Assembly (NCBI GenBank): GCA_041481485.1
Contig: JBGPBY010000033.1
Location: 1 to 24,043, forward strand
Source: JBGPBY01 sp041481485
GTDB lineage: Bacteria; Acidobacteriota; Terriglobia; 20CM-2-55-15
Direction: 5' to 3'
Length of the DNA: 24,043 nt
This document shows, in pieces, positions 15,188 through 23,133 of the stretch (within the stretch, counting starts at the first letter, position 1; each line of letters opens with the position of its first letter). The notes beneath the pieces are model-generated. The model was given only the letters and a program-made list of their open reading frames with translations, had not been told where the DNA came from and ran no database searches. Made by a program: the position numbers and the translations under genes.

Positions 15188-16135
15188 TTAGAGCCTTGTT
15201 TCCTCCGCTTTCGCGAGCAGGCGCCACCGGCCCTTCTCCAAGGCGTAGAAGTAGGTTGATTCGTCGTCGCCGAACCCTTCGTGATCGTGATGCATCGAAA
15301 CCCTCACCAGGTAGCCGTTCGGGATTTCGTACAGCGCGGAGATTGTGGCAAACGTTTTCTCGGACGCATCCTGTGGCAGGAACGCCCACTCGATTCCCTC
15401 GCGAACCTCGACGGGTTCTCTGGACTCATACAGGACTGTTGAGGGCTTGAGCTGAGACTCGCCAATGAACAGAGTCCGGTCAAGAAGCTGATAGTGCCCA
15501 AAGGCGATGAAGTCGTCGCGCAGATCGTCGTACTCCTTCCGCGGCAGGTACTCTCCTGCGAACCATGCCGCGCTGATCAGGAACTGACCGGGGAGCAAGG
15601 TCGTACTCGCGATGGCCGCGTAATCATGGAGGTCGCCGGCCGGCGTCAGGCGCGGCATCGGTAGTGGAGAAGGGCGAGCGAGGGCAGTCCATTCAAGCTG
15701 TTCGCCGCGCGTTGGTGCGAACTCGGTTCCATCGAGGAAGACAACCTCACGGCTGTCCCAGGTGCCCGGACATTTAAAACGAAAGTACCTGGCGCCGACA
15801 TTCGGCGGTATAGCGACCGGCGACGGATCGATCCGCGTGCAGACGGCCGCGATGTTCGAGTTCACATCGAATGCCAGCAACTGCGGACGATCCGGAATGG
15901 ATACGGCAAACACGCCGGGCGGATAGCCTGCATCCCTGATGAAATGTTCAGGGTTGTTCTCGCTGAAATCTCGACGCCCCGGCACGACTCCGTACTCGGA
16001 CCGTACGGCGGGATCATTCGAAGTTGCAGACGCCGGGGAGGTCGGAGAGATTGGCGGTTGTTGCGCCCGCGCTGGCGCGCATATCCACACCACGCTCATG
16101 GCGAGGACCGTAAGCCATGACCGGCGATGCCTCAT
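15188..16135 (-). CDS. Exported protein of unknown function
   Basis: A 315-residue exported protein that I do not recognise. Residues 1-25 are a signal peptide (MRHRRSWLTVLAMSVVW then APARAQ). A proline- and serine-rich linker follows (about 26-40). The remainder is a mixed alpha/beta domain rich in aromatic residues, with strand-like runs such as GARYFRFKCPGTWDSREVVFL and a C-terminal part ending in TYFYALEKGRWRLLAKAEE. No catalytic motif stands out. Longer in-frame starts exist up to 16249, but AGGAGG lies 4 nt before the ATG at 16135 and the signal peptide begins there. It is convergent with the histidine phosphatase gene 27 bp away. Confidence 0.7.
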   Translation of the reverse strand: MRHRRSWLTVLAMSVVWICAPARAQQPPISPTSPASATSNDPAVRSEYGVVPGRRDFSENNPEHFIRDAGYPPGVFAVSIPDRPQLLAFDVNSNIAAVCTRIDPSPVAIPPNVGARYFRFKCPGTWDSREVVFLDGTEFAPTRGEQLEWTALARPSPLPMPRLTPAGDLHDYAAIASTTLLPGQFLISAAWFAGEYLPRKEYDDLRDDFIAFGHYQLLDRTLFIGESQLKPSTVLYESREPVEVREGIEWAFLPQDASEKTFATISALYEIPNGYLVRVSMHHDHEGFGDDESTYFYALEKGRWRLLAKAEETRL

Positions 16136-16422
16136 AGGACCTCCTGCGCGCCGACGCGCTCCAGTTTTACCGCTCTCTGCACCGAAGAACAACGTCCATT
16201 GCGCACCGCATGGCAGATCGTCTTGTTCAACTCCAGCATGGGCTTCCACGTCTCGTATTTTGATCGAATCATCTTTAATCTCGATGTAGTTTATCTAACT
16301 ATTGATATCGTTGGAAGTCAAGAACTGTTTTCGTCTTTCGGCAGGGTGCCCCCTGCGTTATGCAGACGCGCCCCTATTTTCCGGCGGGAGACGCGGCTTC
16401 CTCGTTGTACCGGCAGACCGGC
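16136..16422. other. 287-bp intergenic region with an AT-rich promoter-like patch
   Basis: No gene was recognised here. An AT-rich stretch at about 16258-16321 stands out. On the minus strand it contains TTGACT (16316-16321) followed after 17 bp by the weak -10 TTAGAT. It could drive the exported-protein gene with a leader of about 160 nt. The part from 16340 to 16422 shows no clear terminator for the next gene. Confidence 0.3.
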
Positions 16423-17427
16423 TCAACGGGTTTGCAATGGGAGCTGAACGCCGGTCAGGTCCTCCTTGTCCACCACAATCACAGGAAGATCCCGCCGGTT
16501 CGAAATATCGGGAAGGACCTGCTCGCCCTGCTTTGCGGGAATCATCTGAACCACATAGGTTCCGGGCGGAACCCGAAGGAATTCAAATGTGCCATCCGCA
16601 TTGACCATAGCGCCGCCGGTGCCGCGCGGTTCGTCGCCGCGCTGGGTTCCATCAGGTGTCCTGTTCAACGGATTCAAAAGATCCAGCACTTGAGCGCCGA
16701 CCAGAGGCCCCGTACGGTCGACCCGCACTCGAAGAAAAATTTGCGTAGGCGGAATCGGGGATCCTGGACTGGAAGGAGCAATCCTGCCAGTGACTCGGAA
16801 ACCCGGTACCGCTCCCAGCTCAACACCGGAGACATCGCGATCCGCCACCACAACCCTCGTGGTCGGCACACCGGCCATGGATCCCAACACGTAGGTCCCT
16901 GCGGTAACCCTGGGAAACTCGAACGTACGATCGGGACGTATGACGCTTTCCACGACCTGCCCACCACCGGCTCCGCCGCTCAACTGCACTGGAATCGGAC
17001 CGGACACCGGCAGTGCAGGTGCAACTACAAGCCGGCCGCTGACCTTGAAGCCGGGCTCCCTGGTGGTGAAATTGCCGATCTCAACGGTCGCTCCATTTGT
17101 CACGGACACTACGGCAATCGATACTGACGCAGAGGGATCCTGCGGAACGCCGCCTGGATAGAACGTCATGCCACCCGGCTTGATCTCCGTGGTGAGGGTA
17201 TAAGTTCCCGCCGCAATACCTTCCAGACGATACCGCCCGGATGCGTCCGTGCGCGCCCTCGGCAAGCGGGGAAGATACGCCTCGGCCGGAGGGGCAGGCA
17301 CTGCAATCACCGTGACACCAGCGACACCCGCGCCATCGGCAAACGAGATTCGCCCAGTAATTACGCCCGGCTGTGGAGCAGCCGGGGTTCCCTGCAGCAA
17401 GAGCGTGGCGAGCAGCAATAGCAACAT
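16423..17427 (-). CDS. Exported carboxypeptidase-regulatory-like domain protein
   Basis: A 334-residue exported protein. The signal peptide is a leucine run (MLLLLLATLLLQGTPAA, 1-17). A regulatory-like beta-sandwich follows: GVITGRISFADGAGVAGVTV, then DASGRYRLEGIAAGTYTL. Two more units follow, around FKVSGRLVVAPALPVSGPIP and FRVTGRIAPSSPGSPIPP. Each ends in the usual turn (RTFEFPRVTAGTYVLGS and GTFEFLRVPPGTYVVQM). A GTG 21 bases upstream is in frame, but GGAGG 5 nt before the ATG at 17427 favours the shorter form. It is the second of three such proteins in the window. The fold is a likely binding or scaffold module; no enzyme residues were seen. Confidence 0.82.
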   Translation of the reverse strand: MLLLLLATLLLQGTPAAPQPGVITGRISFADGAGVAGVTVIAVPAPPAEAYLPRLPRARTDASGRYRLEGIAAGTYTLTTEIKPGGMTFYPGGVPQDPSASVSIAVVSVTNGATVEIGNFTTREPGFKVSGRLVVAPALPVSGPIPVQLSGGAGGGQVVESVIRPDRTFEFPRVTAGTYVLGSMAGVPTTRVVVADRDVSGVELGAVPGFRVTGRIAPSSPGSPIPPTQIFLRVRVDRTGPLVGAQVLDLLNPLNRTPDGTQRGDEPRGTGGAMVNADGTFEFLRVPPGTYVVQMIPAKQGEQVLPDISNRRDLPVIVVDKEDLTGVQLPLQTR

Positions 17428-17553
17428 TCTTCCTCCATTGGGAGTCACGCTGAAAGCGCATCATATGGCGATCTGACATACCGCGCAATGTACGGCCCTG
17501 TATTTAGAGTCGGCATTTGGATTGGGAGAATTCTTTGTGTTTCCCCAAAACCA

Positions 17554-17561
17554 ACTAGTAA
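17554..17561. promoter_or_regulatory. ACTAGTAA site resembling the BlaI operator core
   Basis: ACTAGTAA repeats 8 of the 10 bases of the TTACTAGTAA core seen upstream of the BlaI gene, 17 nt before the next start codon. There is no outer dyad, so this may be chance. The surrounding 150-bp divergent gap (17428-17577) shows no strong promoter. Confidence 0.15.
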
Positions 17562-17577
17562 GATCGGCGCAAATCGT

Positions 17578-19200
17578 ATGCGTGCGTTAGTCGCCTCCGT
17601 TGTTCTTGCTTTGTCCGCATCGGCACAGGAGCCCGCAATTGTGCCGAGCTCTGTCGAAGGTGTAGTGATCGATGCGCGAACTGGCGAACCAATTCCCGGA
17701 GCCTCGGTGGTGCCGCTTCCGTATAATGGCGTCGGGGCCGTCACAGATATGAAGGGCGCTTTTACTCTCGACAAGGCTAGATCCGGACGGATTGAATTTC
17801 GAGTAAGCGCACCGCAACACGTCGGACAATCGTTCACAATCGATGTTGCTGCGGGCGAACGATTGAACAGTGTCCTATTTCGGTTGGGTCAGACTGGTGT
17901 GATATCGGGTCGCGTCGTGGATTCGAACGGACAGCCCATGGCGGGTATCATTCCACAAACGATGGTATATACGCACAGCTTCCCGGGATCCAATTCGATC
18001 GAGATCTCCAACGCAGATCAGGCCGATGTGACCCTTCATCCTCTAGACATTGGCCGTAATGAGGGTACGGATGATCATGGAGAGTTTCGAATATACGATG
18101 TGCCGCCGGGCCAATACTACTTGCGAATTGCCCCCAAGAACAATACGCCGGGCATCCGGCCTGTTCTTGGTGTTGTTCTCTATCCAGGTTTCATAAATCT
18201 ATCCGACGCCATTCAAATCAAAGTTAGTGCTGGAGAGCAAGTCCGCTTAACGGATGTGACATTGGCGCCATCCACTCTCGGTTGGATCACGGCGCACGTG
18301 ACCAACGCGCTCGGCGAAACACCGACGGTTCTTAGTGGCGGCTATGGGCTCACCTTGAATCGAGAGGGTGAAGACAACATCGAGTCTACCAAATACTCGG
18401 GCGCAAACGGTCCCTCCGCCATCCGACCGGACGCGCCAGGACAATACGTTGTCTGTGCGTACATGCCGATCGATGGAGGTGCTGCAACTAGTTGCCGTTC
18501 TGTGGACTACACCGGTGCGGACGTGAATCTGAATTTCACTGTCACCAAACCGGATGCGAGGTTCGCTGGGAGGATTCTCGTCGAACAGGCGGACGGCGTC
18601 ATCGGAAAGCCTCTTCAAAAATTCTCCATATCAACGGACATGTTGGACATCCATGGAAGCCGCCTTCGCATTGAAAACAATTCTGACGGCACATTTTCGG
18701 AGTCCGGTTTGTATACCGGTCAAGGCCGGATAACCGCCCTGACTCGATATCCCGGCCAGGGAAATCCCAACTACTTCCTCGCGAGTGTGCATCAAGGGGA
18801 TCGCGATGTGCTTACTGATGGCATGACGATTTCGAATCGCGATAGCAACGTGGAGATTCTCATCAGTATCCGTGGTGGTGTGCTTCGAGGAACAGTTAAG
18901 GACGAGAGTGGGAATCGCGTACCCAACGCAAAGGTCGCACTAGTTCCTGAAGACGAGCTCGCCAGACGGAGCGACAAAGCCGATACGTACCGTACTGGGC
19001 AAAGCGACATCAATGGGGTCTACGAAATCCGCGGGCTTATTCCCGGTTCGTATCGCGCATACTCGGCCCCCCGTCCTGAGGGTTGGGCATATTGGGATTC
19101 CAGGTACATGAAGAAATTCGAAGGGTTTGGAAAAAGCATTCGAATCGAAAAGGACAGTAAGGCGTCAGTCGATCTTTCGGTTATCACCATCGCTCCGTGA
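17578..19200 (+). CDS. Exported carboxypeptidase-regulatory-like domain protein
   Basis: A 540-residue exported protein with a short signal peptide (MRALVASVVLALSASAQ). It has repeated beta-sandwich units: SSVEGVVIDARTGEPIPGA (about 24-42) closing with DMKGAFTLDKARSGRIEF, GVISGRVVDSNGQPMAGI closing with DHGEFRIYDVPPGQYYL, and GVLRGTVKDESGNRVPNA closing with INGVYEIRGLIPGSYRAY. The middle region (about 245-420) contains less typical strands. An in-frame ATG at 17488 would add 30 residues ahead of the signal peptide and is less likely. There is no clear Shine-Dalgarno sequence. The layout closely parallels the 668-residue protein at 5535-7541, so the two are probably paralogues. It ends in a terminator shared with the convergent sugar dehydrogenase gene. 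Confidence 0.82.
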   Translation: MRALVASVVLALSASAQEPAIVPSSVEGVVIDARTGEPIPGASVVPLPYNGVGAVTDMKGAFTLDKARSGRIEFRVSAPQHVGQSFTIDVAAGERLNSVLFRLGQTGVISGRVVDSNGQPMAGIIPQTMVYTHSFPGSNSIEISNADQADVTLHPLDIGRNEGTDDHGEFRIYDVPPGQYYLRIAPKNNTPGIRPVLGVVLYPGFINLSDAIQIKVSAGEQVRLTDVTLAPSTLGWITAHVTNALGETPTVLSGGYGLTLNREGEDNIESTKYSGANGPSAIRPDAPGQYVVCAYMPIDGGAATSCRSVDYTGADVNLNFTVTKPDARFAGRILVEQADGVIGKPLQKFSISTDMLDIHGSRLRIENNSDGTFSESGLYTGQGRITALTRYPGQGNPNYFLASVHQGDRDVLTDGMTISNRDSNVEILISIRGGVLRGTVKDESGNRVPNAKVALVPEDELARRSDKADTYRTGQSDINGVYEIRGLIPGSYRAYSAPRPEGWAYWDSRYMKKFEGFGKSIRIEKDSKASVDLSVITIAP

Positions 19201-19207
19201 CAATGGA

Positions 19208-19241
19208 GGGGTGACTCGAGTCGCCCCTAATAATTAGGGGC
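19208..19241. terminator. Overlapping bidirectional terminator hairpins
   Basis: Hairpin one (19208-19227) pairs GGGGTGACTC with GAGTCGCCCC, with a single G-T pair. Hairpin two (19223-19241) pairs GCCCCTAAT with ATTAGGGGC. They share GCCCC (19223-19227), so only one can form at a time. The site lies between convergent genes and can serve both strands. Confidence 0.65.
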
Positions 19242-19258
19242 CCGTCCCGGAATTGCCG

Positions 19259-20437
19259 TTAGCGGGCAGGCTCAATCTTCAGCACAACTCCTGGATTCTC
19301 GTCCGTCAACAAGTACAGAAATCCGTCGGGACCTTGCCGCACATCGCGAATACGCTGGTGCAGTTCCGTGAGGATTGGCTCGCGTTGAACGGGGCGGCCT
19401 TGTTCGAAGGTGATGCGCCGCAGATGTCCAGTTCCGCGTGTGCGGCCTTCGAACATGGAGCCCACGAACGCATTTCCCTTCCAGTTTGGAAACCTGTCGC
19501 CCGTGTAAAACGCCATACCGGATATCGCGATGGACGGTACCCAGTACATCAACGGATCCTCGAGGTCGGCGCGTGAAGTGGATTCGGTCATCCGGGTACC
19601 GTCGTAGTTCATGCCAAAGGTCACCAGAGGCCAGCCATAATTGCGTCCCGGCAGGAGCACATTGATTTCGTCCCCTCCGAGTGGGCCATGTTCGTTCTCC
19701 CAGATCGCGCCCGTTTCGGGATTCATCGCCAGCCCCTGAGGACTCCGATGTCCGAGCGTATAAATCTCGGGTTTGTAACCGGCCTTGCCCACGAACGGAT
19801 TGTCCGTCGGTACCGTGCCGTCATCGCGCAGGCGAAGCACTTTTCCACCGTGGTCGTCGATCTTCTGTGCCCGGACCTCCTCTTGACGTTCGCCGACGGT
19901 CAGATAAAGCAGACCCTGCCGGTCAAAGGCGATTCGTCCGCCGAAATTCGTGGTCGAGGTGCTCCAGCTGTTTGCAACGAAGATGTCCTTTACGTCTTCG
20001 AGCGCCATTCCATTCAGGCGGCCGCGAGCCAATGCGGTAGTCGAGAGATTGTTATCCCCCGGTTTGGAGTAGGCGAGGTATACCAGGTCATTGTCCGCGA
20101 ATTTCGGATGCAGCGCGACATCCAGAAGTCCGGCGAGCGCGGAGGCTCGCACAGCCGGTACGCCGGAGATCGGTTGCGGATCGAGGATTCCGCCGCGAAT
20201 GATACGGAGCCGTCCTGCCCGTTCGGTGACGAGCATGTCGCCATTCGGCAGGAATACCAGACCCCACGGGTTCGCCAGACCCGATGCCACGACGCTCACG
20301 CGGATGCGTTCCACTGCCGTTTCGAATGTAAGCGGCAGTTGAGGAAGCGGCGGTGAGGCGCGGCCCCCTTGCTGTGCGCTGAGATTGGAGACAAATAGAA
20401 GCGCCGAGAGGGAAATCAGGAATCGTTGCTTAGTCAT
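19259..20437 (-). CDS. Secreted PQQ-dependent sugar dehydrogenase (soluble GDH / aldose dehydrogenase family)
   Basis: A 392-residue exported six-bladed propeller of the GSDH family (soluble glucose dehydrogenase, YliI/Asd type). The signal peptide is residues 1-22 (ending SNLSAQ). The family opening is ANPWGLVFLPNGDMLVTERA (55-74). LLDVALHP contains the probable catalytic His110. LGHRSPQGLAMNP (228-240) and ENEHGPLGGDEIN (247-259) bind PQQ and Ca2+, followed by GRNYGWP. Known members oxidise aldose sugars at C1 in the periplasm. The longer start at 20482 is less likely because it precedes the signal peptide and overlaps the upstream gene. It follows the PQQ alcohol dehydrogenase-like gene by 28 bp and probably shares its transcript. 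No haem motif is present. Confidence 0.9.
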   Translation of the reverse strand: MTKQRFLISLSALLFVSNLSAQQGGRASPPLPQLPLTFETAVERIRVSVVASGLANPWGLVFLPNGDMLVTERAGRLRIIRGGILDPQPISGVPAVRASALAGLLDVALHPKFADNDLVYLAYSKPGDNNLSTTALARGRLNGMALEDVKDIFVANSWSTSTTNFGGRIAFDRQGLLYLTVGERQEEVRAQKIDDHGGKVLRLRDDGTVPTDNPFVGKAGYKPEIYTLGHRSPQGLAMNPETGAIWENEHGPLGGDEINVLLPGRNYGWPLVTFGMNYDGTRMTESTSRADLEDPLMYWVPSIAISGMAFYTGDRFPNWKGNAFVGSMFEGRTRGTGHLRRITFEQGRPVQREPILTELHQRIRDVRQGPDGFLYLLTDENPGVVLKIEPAR

Positions 20438-20465
20438 CACTGACCTATCGTACAACTCACGGCCG

Positions 20466-22184
20466 TTATTGCGGCAGCGCAAAGACCCAGATCATGCCCG
20501 ATCCGATCGGGATATCCGTATTTGTAAGCCGCGCATAGGACGTCGTCTGAGCGATGCGTCCTCCGGCGCCCACGGCCACATACTGGCGTCTGCCAACTTC
20601 GAAAGTGATGGGCGCGCCGGAAATATCTCCGTTCAGCCGCGTCTCCCACAGAAGTTTTCCATTCTCGTTATTGAGCGCAAAGAGGTAGCGATCCGCCGTT
20701 CCGCCGAAGACGATGCCTCCGGCAGTAGCGAGAGCAGAAGCCGTCATCGCCGCTCCGCTCTTGGTGCGGTACTCCCAGCGCCGCTTGCCCGTTGCCGGAT
20801 CAAATGCGACAAACTCGCCGATGTAGTTGTAGCCGGGGGCAAAGTTCGCGCTCATCATGTTCATCCCCTGATAGGACTTGCCCAGTTCGTAGTGCTGCGT
20901 AACAAATGTGACGTCCATGCAGGAGTTGTTGACGCCGAGATAGTAGAGCCTGGTGACCGGGCTGTAGCTCGGAGAATTCAGATTACGCGCCCCATGAAAA
21001 TGCGGACAAACCTGAAAGACCTTCCCCGAGTCGACATCCTTTGGGGTTGGGACAACATTCGGATTATAGGAGGGACGTCCGGTGGGGCTCCATCCTGTAA
21101 CGATGTTGTCGTATGCCGTCCTGAAGGACTGAATGAATTGCCCGGTCACGCGGTCGAGCACGACGCCCCAGCCGATTTTGCTGGTGTGGACGAGCGCCTT
21201 GCGCATCACACCATTGATCGGCAGATCGACGAGCGTACTTTCGTACACCGCATCCATGTCCCAGTTGTCGGAAGGAAGTACCTGGAAATGCCAGCGAATT
21301 TTTCCGGTCTTGATATCGAGAGCAAGAATGGAGTTCGTATATAGTGCGTCGCCGCTGCCACGCAGGGTGGACGCCCATGGCGCAGGCTGCCCCACACCGG
21401 CATAAAGCAACCCGATTTCCGGATCGAAGCTCATCGTGCCCCAGGTTGGACCGCCCAGCGGGGGCATTTCGCTCTTTGCCCAGCTCTCGGAACCCGGCTC
21501 TCCGGGCGCGGGAATGGTGTAGGTCCTCCATTTGAACTCGCCGGTCTTCGCGTCATAGGCGGCCAGCGATCCGCGCACCTCGCGCTCGCCTCCAATAAAT
21601 CCGACGATCACCTTGCCGTCAGCAATCAAAGGGGGATGGGCATGCCCGACGCCCTTCTTGTAGTCCGCAGTCTGGACCTGCCAAATTTGCTTGCCAGTGC
21701 GCGCGTCGAGCGCAACGAGATAAGAATCCGCCGTTCCCCAGTAGATCTTGTCGTCGTACACGGAGACGCCTCGGGCGCGGAGGTACGCCTGCGATGAGCG
21801 GATATCCTCCGGATACGATCGTGTGTGAATCCACTTGATCTCTCCGGTTACGACGTCGAAAGCAAGCACGCGTCCGTGCCCTTCCGCGACATACATGATC
21901 CCGTTGGCGACGACCGGGGTCGGCACCCATCGGCTGTCGTCCTGAACGGGATAAGTCCAGACCGGCCGGAGATTCTTCACATTCGTCCGGTTGATCTCCG
22001 TCAACGGGCTGAAGGCGAAGACGTCATCAGTACGACGGTAGCTGAGCCAGTCCCCCGCTTTCGGATGCCGCAGGCGCTCTTCAGTGATGGGCTCCCATGC
22101 GGAAGTCCCGTTTTGAGGAAGACTGACGCTGGAAGCGACCAGCAGGACCGCAAGAATCGACAGAAAATTGCGCATTTTCGTCAT
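20466..22184 (-). CDS. Secreted PQQ-dependent methanol/ethanol dehydrogenase-like quinoprotein
   Basis: A 572-residue exported eight-bladed quinoprotein. The signal peptide is residues 1-23 (MTKMRNFLSILAVLLVASSVSLP). Repeated tryptophan-docking motifs such as DARTGKQIWQVQ, DAKTGEFKWRTY and DIKTGKIRWHFQ mark the blades. The catalytic aspartate region is SDNWDMDAVYE (305-315). Two departures from characterised enzymes are visible. The vicinal Cys-Cys pair expected before RGV near residue 138 is absent (YLRARGV), and the Asn of the usual GxGNPAPW cofactor motif is Gln266 (GVGQPAPW). It may still bind PQQ, but with altered properties. There is no CXXCH. The start lacks a clear Shine-Dalgarno sequence; a second ATG at 22175 is possible. 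It is first in an operon with the sugar dehydrogenase. Confidence 0.85.
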   Translation of the reverse strand: MTKMRNFLSILAVLLVASSVSLPQNGTSAWEPITEERLRHPKAGDWLSYRRTDDVFAFSPLTEINRTNVKNLRPVWTYPVQDDSRWVPTPVVANGIMYVAEGHGRVLAFDVVTGEIKWIHTRSYPEDIRSSQAYLRARGVSVYDDKIYWGTADSYLVALDARTGKQIWQVQTADYKKGVGHAHPPLIADGKVIVGFIGGEREVRGSLAAYDAKTGEFKWRTYTIPAPGEPGSESWAKSEMPPLGGPTWGTMSFDPEIGLLYAGVGQPAPWASTLRGSGDALYTNSILALDIKTGKIRWHFQVLPSDNWDMDAVYESTLVDLPINGVMRKALVHTSKIGWGVVLDRVTGQFIQSFRTAYDNIVTGWSPTGRPSYNPNVVPTPKDVDSGKVFQVCPHFHGARNLNSPSYSPVTRLYYLGVNNSCMDVTFVTQHYELGKSYQGMNMMSANFAPGYNYIGEFVAFDPATGKRRWEYRTKSGAAMTASALATAGGIVFGGTADRYLFALNNENGKLLWETRLNGDISGAPITFEVGRRQYVAVGAGGRIAQTTSYARLTNTDIPIGSGMIWVFALPQ

Positions 22185-22199
22185 ATGAATTCAGTGGAG

Positions 22200-22265
22200 T
22201 TAACTACAGCTGGAAATGGCAAGGCAAGCGAAGTCTCAGAGTACAGGCCATTGACTTGTAGTTAA
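22200..22265. promoter_or_regulatory. Inverted repeat TTAACTACA / TGTAGTTAA
   Basis: A 9-bp perfect inverted repeat (22200-22208 and 22257-22265) is separated by 48 bp, just upstream of the quinoprotein operon. It could be a pair of operator half-sites acting by looping. The rest of the 215-bp gap (22185-22399) shows no gene and no clear terminator. Confidence 0.2.
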
Positions 22266-22399
22266 AGGTATCTGTTTCTGCATGCCGATACTCCACTTTG
22301 CCTGCACCGATTGGCCGATGCGGGCACGCAGCTCAGGAGGCAGTTGCTATTCCGGCTCAGGGTAAAAAAGCGACCTCCTGCCTTCCAGATACTGTGATT

Positions 22400-22795
22400 T
22401 CACTTCCCGTGGACGCCGCGGCGCTTTTCGCTTTCTTTGACCATCGCGCTCAGGTCTGCGGCGGGTCGGATTTCGAAAGGCCCGGCTTTGACGCCCGGAT
22501 GTTTCGACATCAGTTCGATCGCATGTTTCATGTCGCGCGCTTCGAGGATGAGAATCCCGCCAATCTGCTCCCTGGTTTCGGCGTAAGGCCCGTCGGTCAC
22601 GGAGACTTTTCCGTCTTTAATGCGGAGCGTGGCAGCAGTGGCCGGGGGCTGAAGCCCCTCGCCACCTGCGAAGTTTCCGTTGCGTTTCAGTTCGTCGTCG
22701 TAGGTAAAGCACTCGTCCACCATCGCTGTTTGCTGGGCTTCCGACATGCCTTCAAACTTGTTTTCTTCAATGTATCCCAAACATACGAATTTCAT
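22400..22795 (-). CDS. YCII-related (DGPF) domain protein
   Basis: A 131-residue protein of the YCII/DGPF superfamily, a ferredoxin-like alpha/beta barrel dimer. The N-terminus MKFVCLGYIEE is the first strand. GNFAGGEGLQPPATAATLRI and the signature TDGPYAETREQIGGILILEA (67-86) are characteristic, and MKHAIELMSKHPGV is the second helix. In Gram-negative genomes such genes often sit beside ECF sigma factors, but none is adjacent here. The activity is not established for the family. GAGGA about 8 nt upstream supports the start. It is divergent from the lactonase-like gene. Confidence 0.9.
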   Translation of the reverse strand: MKFVCLGYIEENKFEGMSEAQQTAMVDECFTYDDELKRNGNFAGGEGLQPPATAATLRIKDGKVSVTDGPYAETREQIGGILILEARDMKHAIELMSKHPGVKAGPFEIRPAADLSAMVKESEKRRGVHGK

Positions 22796-22925
22796 GGTTC
22801 TTCCTCGTTTTTGTTATTCGAGAGCATCCTCTCACCGGTTAGTCGGATGAGTGGGGGCATATTCGACATCCCCGCAAGATTTTTTTCAGCGCATTGCAAA
22901 CAAACACTGCTCGCGCTTCGAATGG

Positions 22926-22931
22926 TACAAT
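22926..22931 (+). promoter_or_regulatory. Candidate -10 box of the lactonase-like gene
   Basis: TACAAT matches the -10 consensus at 5 of 6 positions. No good -35 lies 17 bp upstream. If it is used, transcription would begin near 22938 and the whole 65-bp-arm inverted repeat would lie in a leader of about 195 nt. Confidence 0.3.
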
Positions 22932-22958
22932 CCCCGACGATTTCCAGGCAGTCTTCAG

Positions 22959-23106
22959 ATGTGAGTTGTCAGTTGATTTGTTGTGCGTTGATCAATGGAC
23001 CTGGTGACATTGACGAATGACCAACTGGCCATGTGGTCCAATGGTCATTCGTCAATGTCACCAGGTCCATTGATCAACGCACAACAAATCAACTGACAAC
23101 TCACAT
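22959..23106. repeat. Perfect 65-bp inverted repeat with 18-nt loop
   Basis: Arms 22959-23023 and 23042-23106 are perfect reverse complements, beginning ATGTGAGTTGTCAG and ending CTGACAACTCACAT. The loop (23024-23041) contains a partial GGCCA/TGGTC pairing. As RNA it would form a very stable stem ending 27 nt before the start codon of the downstream gene, leaving its GGAG exposed. It encodes no protein. A recent palindromic insertion or a long leader hairpin are the main readings. Confidence 0.9.
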
Positions 23107-23133
23107 TAGGAGAGAATAGGAGACCCCCTGACG

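Noticed and set aside
22298..23020. A 240-codon frame antisense to the YCII gene running into the palindrome
   Set aside because: It is opposite a recognised gene, and its end is only the translated left arm of the inverted repeat, which appears again from the right arm on the other strand.
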